From: JBFWRI01 sp050248995 | Lineage (GTDB): Bacteria; Pseudomonadota; Alphaproteobacteria; JAIXQD01 | DNA: 28,117 nt | NCBI GenBank assembly: GCA_050248995.1 | Contig: JBFWRI010000022.1 | Coordinates: forward strand, 1 to 28,117 | Reading direction: 5' to 3' | Part shown: in pieces, positions 1-7,667 of the stretch | How positions within the stretch are numbered: the first letter of the stretch is position 1 | Layout: every line of letters begins with the position of its first letter | Made by a program: the position numbers and the translations under genes | The notes under the pieces: generated by a model | Seen by the model: only the letters and a program-made list of their open reading frames with translations | Told to the model about the DNA's origin: nothing | Databases searched by the model: none

Positions 1-731
1 GTGGTTATTACATCTACCCGCCAGAAATCACTAAGGTTGCGAAAACGGGTGTCATGGGCGGTTGGGCACATGACATTGTCGAATCCATGGGCAAAGAACT
101 GGGCCTGAAGGTTGAGTGGGCTGAGGAAATTACGCTGGACGCCATTTATGAAGGTGTCGACAGTGGCCGCTTCGATGCCCTGTGCAGCACCTTGTGGGAA
201 TCGCCCCAGCGCAGCAAGCATGTGCTGTTCACACAGAATGTTGGTTACCCGACGTATTACCCGTTCGTGCGCGCAGGCGACACGCGGTTTGATAATGACC
301 TGTCGCTAATCAATAATCCCAATATTAAAGTTGCCGTGATTGATGGTGAATATGGCAAGGTTGTTGCTGATGAACTGTACCCGCATGCAACGCAGGTGGC
401 CCTGCCGCGCGGCACACAATATGACCTGATTTTTCAGGAAGTCGTGACCGGCAAGGCTGACGTTGTGTTTGGTGTGCCACAAACCGGCCTTGGCTTTATC
501 AAGGCCAACCCCGGCATTATGCGTATGGTGAATAAGGAAGTTGTGTTGATGCCTGCATCAGTAATGATGCTGCAGAAGGACGAGCTGAAGCTGAAAGTTT
601 TGATAGATAGTACGCTGCGCCACCTGATTAACCGCGGTGTGGTGGAGCAAATTTTCACAAAGTACGGGCTGAACGACGGCTATTCAACATACCCGGCAGC
701 CAAGCCCTACATTTCACCGGTCGGGAAATAA
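1..731 (+). CDS. Family-3 extracellular solute-binding protein, 5' truncated
   Basis: The reading frame is open from the window edge (first full codon at base 3) through the ATG at 54, so the gene begins upstream and its signal peptide is not visible. The visible part resembles periplasmic amino-acid-type binding proteins of ABC uptake systems (SBP_bac_3). It has a GGWAHDIVESMGKELGL segment typical of lobe 1, then FDALCSTLWESPQRSKHVLFTQ, which matches the family pattern of 'D...s.l..T.eR...v.Fs.p'. A late segment (TLRHLINRGVVEQIFTKYGL) matches the usual C-terminal helix. By family knowledge it would capture a small polar solute in the periplasm; the ligand cannot be read. No permease or ATPase gene is in view. 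Its 3' end overlaps the convergent queA by 18 nt. Confidence 0.85.
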   Translation, partial: GYYIYPPEITKVAKTGVMGGWAHDIVESMGKELGLKVEWAEEITLDAIYEGVDSGRFDALCSTLWESPQRSKHVLFTQNVGYPTYYPFVRAGDTRFDNDLSLINNPNIKVAVIDGEYGKVVADELYPHATQVALPRGTQYDLIFQEVVTGKADVVFGVPQTGLGFIKANPGIMRMVNKEVVLMPASVMMLQKDELKLKVLIDSTLRHLINRGVVEQIFTKYGLNDGYSTYPAAKPYISPVGK

Positions 732-1745
732 CAGGCTCGTATCGCCATACGAGTAGAAGCGATAATTGTTTGCGATCGCGTGCTGGTACATGGCGCGAGC
801 GCGATCCATACCACAGAAGGCCGACACCAGCATCAGCAGCGTTGATTTGGGCAGGTGAAAATTCGTCAGTAACGCGCTGGCGATTTTGAATTGGTAGCCG
901 GGCGTGATGAAAAGGCGGGTTTCTCCGCTGCCCGAGATAATATCGCCGTTGCTGTTGCCAGTCACGCTTTCCAATGTGCGCAGGGCTGTTGTGCCAACCG
1001 GAATAATGCGCCGGCCAGCCTTGCGGGCTTCGTTGATCTTCGCGGCGGCTTCGGGTGTGACGTTATACACTTCGGCGTGCATCTTGTGATCGTCGGTATC
1101 ATCAACCCGCACAGGCATGAATGTGCCAGCGCCCACATGCAGGGTGATGGTGCACCAGTCGATACCGGCGGCCTTTAGCTTTTCCATTAACGCGGGGGTG
1201 TAATGCAGGCTGGCGGTGGGGGCGGCGACGCTGCCATCGTGCTGCGCAAACATAGTCTGGTAATCGTGCCGGTCGTTCGCATCGGTATTGCGGGCGATAT
1301 AGGGCGGCAGCGGCATGCTGCCGTGCATTTCGAACGCTTCGCGCAGTTCGTCGCCTTCCATATTAAAGCGCAGCATCACCGTGCCGTCGTCGGCGTTCTT
1401 TTCAATCACGGCGGCATGTAGCAGGTTAGAAAAGTCGATGGTCTGGCCCGGCTTCAGCCGTTTGGCGGGCTTGGCATAACATTCCCACGTATCGGGCGTA
1501 ACGGCTTTATGCAGCAGCGCCTCGACCTTGGCATCACCACGCTTGCCGAACAGGCGGGCAGGGATAACGCGTGTATCGTTGAACACCAGCAGATCGCCCG
1601 TTTGCAGCACCGACGGCAAGTCAGAAACCGTCTTATCGTGGAACCTATCATTCGCCACCAACAGGCGGGCGGAATCACGCGGATTGGCGGGGCGCAGGGC
1701 GATCAGTTCATCAGGTAGGTCAAAATCAAAATCAGAAACGCGCAT
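714..1745 (-). CDS. queA: S-adenosylmethionine:tRNA ribosyltransferase-isomerase QueA
   Basis: QueA transfers and isomerises the ribosyl moiety of AdoMet onto 7-aminomethyl-7-deazaguanine in tRNA, giving epoxyqueuosine at the wobble position. The 343-aa product is close to the usual length. It opens with the family's MRVSDFDFDLPDELIALRP, followed by RDSARLLV, GDLLVFNDTRVIPARLFG, PTASLHYTP, LHVGAGTFMPV and a C-terminal LTNFHLPKSTLLMLVSAF segment. The ATG at 1745 shares one base with the TGA of the upstream gene (TGATG), so the two are probably translationally coupled. The gene is third in an apparent uvrB-unknown-queA transcription unit. The 3' end overlaps the convergent solute-binding gene. 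Confidence 0.97.
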   Translation of the reverse strand: MRVSDFDFDLPDELIALRPANPRDSARLLVANDRFHDKTVSDLPSVLQTGDLLVFNDTRVIPARLFGKRGDAKVEALLHKAVTPDTWECYAKPAKRLKPGQTIDFSNLLHAAVIEKNADDGTVMLRFNMEGDELREAFEMHGSMPLPPYIARNTDANDRHDYQTMFAQHDGSVAAPTASLHYTPALMEKLKAAGIDWCTITLHVGAGTFMPVRVDDTDDHKMHAEVYNVTPEAAAKINEARKAGRRIIPVGTTALRTLESVTGNSNGDIISGSGETRLFITPGYQFKIASALLTNFHLPKSTLLMLVSAFCGMDRARAMYQHAIANNYRFYSYGDTSLLFPDR

Positions 1746-2866
1746 CAGGTTGGGCCCATAACGCGTTTTAGATTTGAATCAAATACCTGGAAACGGGGCG
1801 CCAGTGCTTCAGCCAGCCGCATGGCCGCGAAGGGCGTGGCAATAACAGCCGGGCGAATGCATGAATACTGCTCAAGCGGGCTTTCCAGCTCGGCCTTGAT
1901 AACGGCACGCACTTCATCAAGGTTGCGCAGCGAGCGGATAAGGCCGCCGGCATCGTTTTTTATCCATGCGCGGTCTGATCCTGACATATCAGGCTCGGGG
2001 TAGTCGGCTTCGGATGTATCAGGCGGGGCCGTAACGGTGAAGCCGATGTTTACGGGCGGCCTTTGCAGCGGCTCAACTGCAGTTACGGTGGCTTCAGGTG
2101 TTATTTTAACGCCTGCAACATCTGTTGATGACTGATCTTCTGTTTCTGTCGCTAAATCAAAGCCAATAACAGTGGCACCTGAGTCATCAAGATTCTCAAC
2201 GCTCACACCATCAAACGTGCCGGTGAAGTCTTCGCCGTCCCAGTCTGACATTTCAATCTCAAGCCACTTAGGGTCGATAGCAGGGTCGTGCTTCTCGGTG
2301 TCTTCTTCAACAGCAGCACGAAGGGCATCATCTATTTTGAAGCGGCCCAGGTCATCCTTAGCCGTTGCGATGATATAGGCGTTATACAGGCCGTCTTTCT
2401 GCACCTGGCTTTCATCATAGGTGCCGCGGTTTAAAAAGTAGTTGTGGTGCCCCATGGATGTTTGCCAGACCCAGCCACCCATAGAAGCGCGCCCGACGTT
2501 GGCATCGAACAGGCCACACTGCAGCATGACTTCATGATAGGCATCAACGTCCGGCATACCCTGCTCGATCATGGCAAGGATATAAGGTTCAAAGAAAGTG
2601 AATGCCTCTTCAATCTGGCTGGCGCGTATGGCGCGCGCCGTACCTTGGGCAGTGCGGGCATTTTGGGCCTTTTCCAGCAGGTCACTGGTTTTCTTGCTGT
2701 GCAGCCTGTTCAGCCAGTATTTGGCTGTGGGCGACCATGTTTCGCGATAGCTGTCGACCGTCAGGAAGTTTTTGTACACCGCGCGCAGCAGCGGTTTCAT
2801 CTGCTTTACGATATACGCCAGTTCATCAACCGGCACGCCGCGATAGGTTTTCGGGTCTTCGCTCAT
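1745..2866 (-). CDS. Unrecognised protein between uvrB and queA
   Basis: This is a 373-aa protein if started at ATG 2866 (MSEDPKTYRG); a TTG 12 codons upstream at 2902 would lengthen it. ATG is preferred although neither start has a clear Shine-Dalgarno sequence. I recognise no family. Residues 1-150 are predicted helical and rich in aromatics (WSPTAKYWLNRLHSKK, MGGWVWQTSMGHHNYFLNRGTY). The middle, about 200-310, is acidic, Thr/Pro-rich and probably disordered. A short ordered segment near the end (SLRNLDEVRAVIKAELESPLEQYSCIRPAV) precedes the stop. There is no signal peptide or membrane segment. It sits in line with uvrB and overlaps queA by one base, so it is cotranscribed, but this does not reveal a function. 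Confidence 0.8.
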   Translation of the reverse strand: MSEDPKTYRGVPVDELAYIVKQMKPLLRAVYKNFLTVDSYRETWSPTAKYWLNRLHSKKTSDLLEKAQNARTAQGTARAIRASQIEEAFTFFEPYILAMIEQGMPDVDAYHEVMLQCGLFDANVGRASMGGWVWQTSMGHHNYFLNRGTYDESQVQKDGLYNAYIIATAKDDLGRFKIDDALRAAVEEDTEKHDPAIDPKWLEIEMSDWDGEDFTGTFDGVSVENLDDSGATVIGFDLATETEDQSSTDVAGVKITPEATVTAVEPLQRPPVNIGFTVTAPPDTSEADYPEPDMSGSDRAWIKNDAGGLIRSLRNLDEVRAVIKAELESPLEQYSCIRPAVIATPFAAMRLAEALAPRFQVFDSNLKRVMGPT

Positions 2867-2925
2867 GGTAGGGATATTAGAGAAAACCGCCCTGCGTCGC
2901 AAAGCTTTCAGCCACTAAAATTAAC

Positions 2926-4986
2926 CTAATCCTGCCCTAAAACCGCTAGTTCCTTGGCCTCGAGGCGGCGAATCTCGTCGCGCAGGCGGGCGGCTTCCTC
3001 GAAATCAAGGTCGCCGGCGGCTTCCAGCATTTTGGCTTCCAGGTGCTTCAGGTGCTTCGCCAGATCCTTGCCGACAAGGTGGTTGCCTTCAGCGTCACGC
3101 ACATTGATGTTCACATGGTCGCCGCGTTCATACACGCTGGACAGGATATCGCTGATATTCTTCTTTACCGTTTCCGGCGTGATGTTGTTTTCACGGTTAT
3201 ACTCTTCCTGCTTGGAGCGACGGCGCGCGGTTTCTTCCATCGCGGCCTGCATGCTTTTGGTAACAACGTCGGCATACAGGATGGCCTTGCCGTTGACGTT
3301 ACGCGCCGCGCGGCCGATGGTTTGAATAAGCGATACGCGCGAACGCAGGTAGCCTTCCTTGTCAGCATCCAGAATGGCGACCAGCGAGCATTCGGGAATG
3401 TCCAGGCCTTCGCGCAGCAGGTTGATGCCAACCAGAACATCGTATGCGCCAAGACGCAGGTCGCGGATAATCTCGATACGCTCGAGCGTTTCCACGTCGC
3501 TGTGGATGTAGCGCACACGCAGGCCGATTTCATCCATATACTGGGTCAGCGCTTCGGCCATTTTCTTGGTTAGCGTCGTCACCAGTACGCGCTCGCCGCT
3601 GGCCGCGCGCTGCTTGCATTCGGCCAGCAGGTCATCCACCTGGTTCTTGGTGGGGCGTACTTCGACCGGCGGGTCGATAAGGCCGGTGGGGCGCACAACC
3701 TGTTCAGCCGATACGCCGCCCGAGTGCTGGATTTCCCATTCGCCGGGCGTGGCTGATACATAAACGGTTTGTGGGCGCATGGCGTCCCATTCTTCGAACT
3801 GCAGCGGACGGTTATCGCGGCACGAGGGCAGGCGGAAGCCGTATTCGGCCAGAACGCCCTTGCGCTGCTGGTCGCCGTTATACATGGCGCGCAGCTGCGG
3901 AATCATCGCGTGACTTTCATCCACCATCAGCATGGCGTTTTCCGGCAGGTATTCAAACAGCGTTGGCGGCGGTTCGCCGGGGGCGCGGCCTGTGAGGAAG
4001 CGCGAATAGTTTTCAATACCGGCGCAGAAGCCGGCGGTGACCAGCATTTCAAGGTCGAATGTTGTGCGTTCGCGCAGGCGCTGTTCTTCCAGCAGCTTGT
4101 TCTGCGCAAGGAAGTGCGGCAGGCGTTCGTTCAGCTCCGCCTTGATGCCTTCGATGGCCTGCAGCAGCGTGGGTTTGGGCGTTACATAGTGGCTGTTGGC
4201 GTAGATGCGGATGCCATCCAGCTCGCCGACAATCTCGCCGGTCAGCGGGTCCATTTCCATAATGGCTTCCAGCTCGTCACCGAAGAACGACAGGCGCCAT
4301 GCGCGGTCTTCCAAGTGCGCGGGCCAGATTTCAAGAATATCGCCACGCACGCGGAACGTGCCGCGACCAAAGGCGATATCATTGCGCTTGTACTGCAGTT
4401 CAATCAGTTGCCTCATAAGCGTGTCGCGGTTGATGCTTTGCCCGCGTTCGGCAACAATCGTCATGCCGGCATAGGTTTCCACCGAGCCGATACCGTAGAT
4501 GCAGGAAACCGAGGCCACGATAATAACGTCATCACGTTCCAGCAGCGCGCGGGTGGCGCTGTGGCGCATGCGGTCGATCTGTTCGTTGACCTGCGCTTCC
4601 TTCTCGATGAACGTGTTGGTTTTCGGCACATAGGCTTCGGGCTGGTAGTAATCGTAATAGCTGACGAAGTATTCAACCGCGTTGTTAGGGAAAAACTCCT
4701 TCATCTCGCCATACAGCTGCGCGGCCAGTGTCTTATTGGGGGCCAGAATAAGGGTGGGGCGCTGCACACGCTGGATAACGTGCGCCATGGTGAAGGTTTT
4801 GCCGCTGCCCGTAACACCCAGAAGGGTTTGATCACGCTTGCCGGCTTCTAACCCGGCCACCAGCTTTTCAATGGCCTGTGGCTGGTCGCCGGCCGGCGTG
4901 TAATCGGATACCAGTTCGAACTTTTTCCCCGCCTCAGGGCGTTTATCGGGGAAGCGCTGGATAGGATTAAGTACAGGCATAATCAT
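2926..4986 (-). CDS. uvrB: Excinuclease ABC subunit UvrB
   Basis: UvrB is the damage-verifying helicase of bacterial nucleotide excision repair. It receives DNA from UvrA and recruits UvrC. The 686-aa product is slightly longer than E. coli UvrB. Visible parts are a Walker A GVTGSGKT (about 57-64), the damage-probing beta-hairpin region YYDYYQPEAYVP (about 110-121), a LMVDESH motif, the helicase segment LLREGLDIPECSLVAILDADKEG, QTIGRAARN, and a C-terminal UVR domain (about 640-680, LDFEEAARLRDEIRRLE) that binds UvrC. Two in-frame ATGs, 4986 and 4980, are possible starts. The first lies inside a perfect inverted repeat and neither has a good ribosome-binding site. I saw no canonical alphaproteobacterial LexA box (GTTC-N7-GTTC) just upstream. 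Confidence 0.98.
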   Translation of the reverse strand: MIMPVLNPIQRFPDKRPEAGKKFELVSDYTPAGDQPQAIEKLVAGLEAGKRDQTLLGVTGSGKTFTMAHVIQRVQRPTLILAPNKTLAAQLYGEMKEFFPNNAVEYFVSYYDYYQPEAYVPKTNTFIEKEAQVNEQIDRMRHSATRALLERDDVIIVASVSCIYGIGSVETYAGMTIVAERGQSINRDTLMRQLIELQYKRNDIAFGRGTFRVRGDILEIWPAHLEDRAWRLSFFGDELEAIMEMDPLTGEIVGELDGIRIYANSHYVTPKPTLLQAIEGIKAELNERLPHFLAQNKLLEEQRLRERTTFDLEMLVTAGFCAGIENYSRFLTGRAPGEPPPTLFEYLPENAMLMVDESHAMIPQLRAMYNGDQQRKGVLAEYGFRLPSCRDNRPLQFEEWDAMRPQTVYVSATPGEWEIQHSGGVSAEQVVRPTGLIDPPVEVRPTKNQVDDLLAECKQRAASGERVLVTTLTKKMAEALTQYMDEIGLRVRYIHSDVETLERIEIIRDLRLGAYDVLVGINLLREGLDIPECSLVAILDADKEGYLRSRVSLIQTIGRAARNVNGKAILYADVVTKSMQAAMEETARRRSKQEEYNRENNITPETVKKNISDILSSVYERGDHVNINVRDAEGNHLVGKDLAKHLKHLEAKMLEAAGDLDFEEAARLRDEIRRLEAKELAVLGQD

Positions 4987-5008
4987 GCGCTTATATATAG
5001 CGCATGAT
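4982..5008. promoter_or_regulatory. Perfect 10-bp inverted repeat over the uvrB start
   Basis: ATCATGCGCT and AGCGCATGAT flank a 7-nt AT-only spacer. The repeat covers the first uvrB ATG (4986) and lies in the 44-nt gap between the upstream small gene and uvrB. As DNA it could be a repressor operator; as RNA it could be a hairpin that hides the start codon. No U-tract follows on the minus strand, so it is not an intrinsic terminator. Confidence 0.6.
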
Positions 5009-5030
5009 CAGCCGTTTTTAAATGGGATGT

Positions 5031-5366
5031 TTAGGTGAAAGCGGCAGCAGGTCTTTTTTTCGCGGGCGCTGCAGCTCCAGTTGTTGCTGTTGCCGTTGCC
5101 TTAGGCGCTGCGTTTTGCTTCGGTGCTTCGGCATCGCCGCTCTGTTTCATCTGTTGTAGGCGCTGGATAACATCAGCACTAGGGACGGTATGTCGATTAG
5201 TAACCTTGCTAAGACATGCGATTTCTGTTGCTGAAATGCCAAGTTCCTTGATCATGGTTGTTAGTTCTGATTCGTGGCGATCAAGCATGTGTGTTCGGTC
5301 GGCAATGGCAAGATCGCGCAGGATCATAAGGCCGCGTTTTGCAAGTTCGTTCTTCAGCGATGTCAT
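5031..5366 (-). CDS. Small unrecognised protein with Ala/Lys-rich tail
   Basis: The 111-aa product is supported by a good Shine-Dalgarno sequence (AGGAGA about 7 nt before ATG 5366) and a TATAAT-like box 60-70 nt upstream. Residues 1-75 look helical (LKNELAKRGLMILRDLAIADRTHMLDRHESELTTMIKELGI). Residues 80-111 are low-complexity Ala/Thr/Pro/Lys (PKATATATTGAAAPAKKRPAA), reminiscent of the tails of nucleic-acid-binding proteins, though no recognised domain is present. It has no membrane segment or signal peptide. It precedes uvrB by 44 nt on the same strand and may be cotranscribed with it. Confidence 0.75.
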   Translation of the reverse strand: MTSLKNELAKRGLMILRDLAIADRTHMLDRHESELTTMIKELGISATEIACLSKVTNRHTVPSADVIQRLQQMKQSGDAEAPKQNAAPKATATATTGAAAPAKKRPAAAFT

Positions 5367-5431
5367 TTTTCTTCTCCTGATAAAATAGAATATTGGGATC
5401 AGGATGATGGGTGCCGCTTACCTGTTTCTTA

Positions 5432-5437
5432 ATTATA
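5432..5437 (-). promoter_or_regulatory. Probable -10 box for the 111-aa gene
   Basis: The minus strand reads TATAAT at 5437-5432. Transcription would start near 5425, giving a leader of about 60 nt to the ATG at 5366. No convincing -35 hexamer is visible at 16-18 nt spacing, so support rests on the -10 match and position. Confidence 0.45.
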
Positions 5438-5464
5438 CGTTGCATCCAAAATGATTGTTTGACG

Positions 5465-5622
5465 CAGGATCAACGGGTTACGGCTTTGGCGTGCAGGCAT
5501 TTCAGCCCTATGGCATGCGGCCGGCGCAGCTTGGCCGTGCACTGGGGCCGGTTTTCGCGCACATACATAGGCATGCTGCAGCGTATCCGGCCCGGAGCGA
5601 AAAGCCGTAAACCTCGCCCCAA
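5465..5622 (-). ncRNA. Candidate structured RNA, 6S-like architecture
   Basis: This GC-rich stretch lies in a 330-nt gap and has no convincing ORF. Its ends pair: TTACGGCTTT (5478-5487) and AAAGCCGTAA (5601-5610) are perfect complements 113 nt apart, with a few more pairs beyond a one-base bulge. Inside, CATAGG/CCTATG with GCTG/CAGC and GCCGG/CCGGC can form a bulged apical stem, leaving an open middle. A closing stem, central bubble and apical stem at about 150-160 nt is the general plan of 6S RNA. The minus strand is favoured because TATAAT (5633-5628) sits just upstream of the 5' arm. No terminator is evident and I recognise no conserved 6S sequence, so the identity is tentative. Confidence 0.35.
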
Positions 5623-5698
5623 GTGGGATTATATTTCCACAGTATTTCCATTAAATCAAGCAATATTTCTATATAAGAAATAAAAGCAAGATTGTTAC

Positions 5699-6163
5699 CT
5701 ACGGTGCGACGATTTGCTGCATCGGCTGGCGCTTGCCGTCGATCAGCAGCGCCACGCGGGTATTGCGCAGGGCCGAAGCGTTTTTGCCGCGCACTTCGAT
5801 ACCCAGCAGGCGTTGTGGCGCATCCTGCGGAACGGCGCGGTGGCGATGGATCGTGGCTTCGATGCCGTCCATGTCGGCAAAGCCGCCGCTGAAATCGGCC
5901 ATTTCCACTTTCAGGGCTTCGTTGCTACGGGCAATGCCCTTTGGCAGAACGACGTACAGCATGGCAGTGTTGCCGCGCAGGGTGGCGCAGCCAAGCCCGT
6001 ACGAAGCGCGGAAGAAGGCGGCCTTGCTGGCCGGGGTTGTTTCATCAAGCACAAAGAAGCCGACGCTTTTGGGCTGGCGCAGCGGGTTTGACGATGCCGT
6101 GCGCACGCTGAAATCGTGGAACGGAATAGCGCCACCGCATTTGACATGGACTTTTGACGGCAT
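5699..6163 (-). CDS. Unrecognised protein following ornithine decarboxylase
   Basis: The 154-aa product starts at ATG 6163, preceded by a strong Shine-Dalgarno sequence (AGGAAGGAA). It begins 14 nt after the stop of the decarboxylase gene, so the two form an operon. I recognise no domain. The sequence alternates short beta-like segments (SVGFFVLDETTPASKAAFF, NTAMLYVVLPKGIARS, LLGIEVRGKNASALRNTRVALLIDG) and has no signal peptide or membrane segment, suggesting a small soluble beta-rich protein. Linkage to polyamine synthesis is the only functional hint. Confidence 0.75.
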   Translation of the reverse strand: MPSKVHVKCGGAIPFHDFSVRTASSNPLRQPKSVGFFVLDETTPASKAAFFRASYGLGCATLRGNTAMLYVVLPKGIARSNEALKVEMADFSGGFADMDGIEATIHRHRAVPQDAPQRLLGIEVRGKNASALRNTRVALLIDGKRQPMQQIVAP

Positions 6164-6177
6164 CGGCGTGTTCCTTC

Positions 6178-7431
6178 CTATTCCTCGAAAATCACGACTT
6201 CTTCACCATAGAAGCCGTTAAAGCGCGATTGCAGGGCATAGGTGTAAGCGCCGGTCTGCTGGAATTCGATGATGTCGCCTTCGCGGGCGTCAGCTGGCAG
6301 CATAAACGGGCCGGGCATTTCATCGATACTGTCGCAGGTGGGGCCATACAGCTTGAACGGTTCGGTCTTCTTCATGGGTGCGCGGCCATTCAGGCGGTGC
6401 AGGCGGACCGGGTACACAAGGCCGGTGAAGGCGGCGTCGAACAACGCGCCGTAACCACCATCGTTGATATACAGGTAATCGGCGTCATCCATGTTCTTGC
6501 GCGCATCAATGCGGCAGATCAGGCGGCCGGCTTCGGCCACCATCGCGCGGCCCGGTTCGCCCAGAATACGGCAACCGGCCGGCAGGTTCAGCCTGGCAAC
6601 ACCGTCGCGGATCGCCTGCATGTAATCAGCCAGCGGCTGCGGGTTCATGTCGGCGTACACAACAGGATAGCCACCGCCCACATCAAGGCTGTCGAGTTTC
6701 ACGTTTGCGGCCTTCAGAACACCGGCCACAGTATCCAGCGCCTTGCTGTAAGCGTCGGGGTTCATCATCTGCGACCCGACGTGGAAGCACAGGCCGACGC
6801 GTGCCGCATGGCGGCGGGCTTTCTTCAGCAGCGTAGCCGCCAGTTCGGGCGATGCACCGAACTTGTTCGACAGACCGTGGAACGCATCGGTCTTCGGCAG
6901 GGCAAGGCGGATATGCAGGCCAAGATCTTTGGCGTTGCCTGTTTCTTCCAGAATCTTCTTCAACTCATCCAGCGTATCGAGGCTGAAATCACGTACGCCG
7001 TAGTTATTATAAGCGGTACGGATGGCATGGCGCGGCTTGACCGGGTGCATGAAGAAAAGCTCGGCCATTGGCGCGCGTTCGGCCACCAGCTTCACTTCTT
7101 CCAGCGACGCGACGTCAAAGGCGGTAATGCCGTTCGCAGCAATAGTATCAATCACCATCGGATCAGGATTGACTTTCACGGCATACATCGCCGTGCCGGG
7201 GAATTCGTTGCAGAAGTAGGCAGCCTGCCGTGCGACTATGTGCGGGCGCAGTGCGTGCACGGGCGCCGTCAGTGTTGCGCCGCGCTGGCGCAGAAAATCA
7301 GCAATACCTTCATAGGCGGCGTATTCGACTGGCGCCGGCTTTATAATCACAGATGCGGGTATAGCCCCGCGCATTGGTTCAACCAATTCGACCTCCGTAC
7401 CGTTGCGGGGTAATTCCCGCTGTCCCTTCAT
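6178..7431 (-). CDS. Ornithine decarboxylase-type PLP enzyme (fold III)
   Basis: The enzyme would remove CO2 from ornithine to make putrescine in the cytosol. The 417-aa product has the alanine-racemase-type PLP barrel and C-terminal beta domain. Numbered from the in-frame TTG one codon upstream, it shows the PLP lysine in YAVKVNPDP (K87), HVGSQ (218-222), the glycine-rich GGGYP (253-257) and EPGR (293-296) that hold the phosphate, and GPTCDSID with the catalytic Cys367. It ends with GAYTYA and FNGF. The CDSxD form and the FNGF ending favour ornithine (or lysine/ornithine) decarboxylase over diaminopimelate decarboxylase. The N-terminus is about 40 residues longer than typical alphaproteobacterial enzymes, so a start further downstream is possible; ATG 7431 has only a weak ribosome-binding site. 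Confidence 0.85.
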   Translation of the reverse strand: MKGQRELPRNGTEVELVEPMRGAIPASVIIKPAPVEYAAYEGIADFLRQRGATLTAPVHALRPHIVARQAAYFCNEFPGTAMYAVKVNPDPMVIDTIAANGITAFDVASLEEVKLVAERAPMAELFFMHPVKPRHAIRTAYNNYGVRDFSLDTLDELKKILEETGNAKDLGLHIRLALPKTDAFHGLSNKFGASPELAATLLKKARRHAARVGLCFHVGSQMMNPDAYSKALDTVAGVLKAANVKLDSLDVGGGYPVVYADMNPQPLADYMQAIRDGVARLNLPAGCRILGEPGRAMVAEAGRLICRIDARKNMDDADYLYINDGGYGALFDAAFTGLVYPVRLHRLNGRAPMKKTEPFKLYGPTCDSIDEMPGPFMLPADAREGDIIEFQQTGAYTYALQSRFNGFYGEEVVIFEE

Positions 7432-7434
7432 CAA

Positions 7435-7667
7435 AACCGTCTGCCAGTAGATCCCTACAGAGAGGGCGCCGGCTTAGGCGATATCAACAATGAGACGCGT
7501 CGGTACGTAAACATCTTCCCCCCATGGCATCGATCGACTGATTGACCGGGGCTGTGGGATGGAGCCAGAGGCCGCGTGCGCGTTCTTCCCATGTATGATG
7601 TATATTCGTGTGCGGTGCAAGATAAATTTTAGTTGCCCGCCGGGCGGGGGTAGCGCAGGCTGGTGAG
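7435..7667. other. Divergent intergenic region
   Basis: This 233-nt gap separates the divergent decarboxylase and the 332-aa gene, so it should contain both promoters. A TATATT at 7601-7606 could serve as a plus-strand -10 but lacks a clear -35. Short minus-strand ORFs here lack ribosome-binding sites and family features. I see no RNA gene or strong repeat. Confidence 0.4.

Noticed and set aside
3769..4851. 360-codon plus-strand ORF
   Set aside because: It is antisense to uvrB, which is unmistakable. Long antisense frames are expected from the biased codon use here.
4982..5030. LexA (SOS) box before uvrB
   Set aside because: The palindrome here does not contain GTTC-N7-GTTC or the E. coli-type CTG...CAG site. 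It is kept only as an unexplained inverted repeat.
5411..5683. 90-codon plus-strand ORF in the 5.5 kb gap
   Set aside because: It has no ribosome-binding site, an odd Arg/Pro/Trp composition, and lies over the region with strong RNA-like pairing. No family resemblance.
6154..7413. 419-codon plus-strand ORF
   Set aside because: It is the antisense shadow of the decarboxylase, whose motifs are all present on the minus strand.
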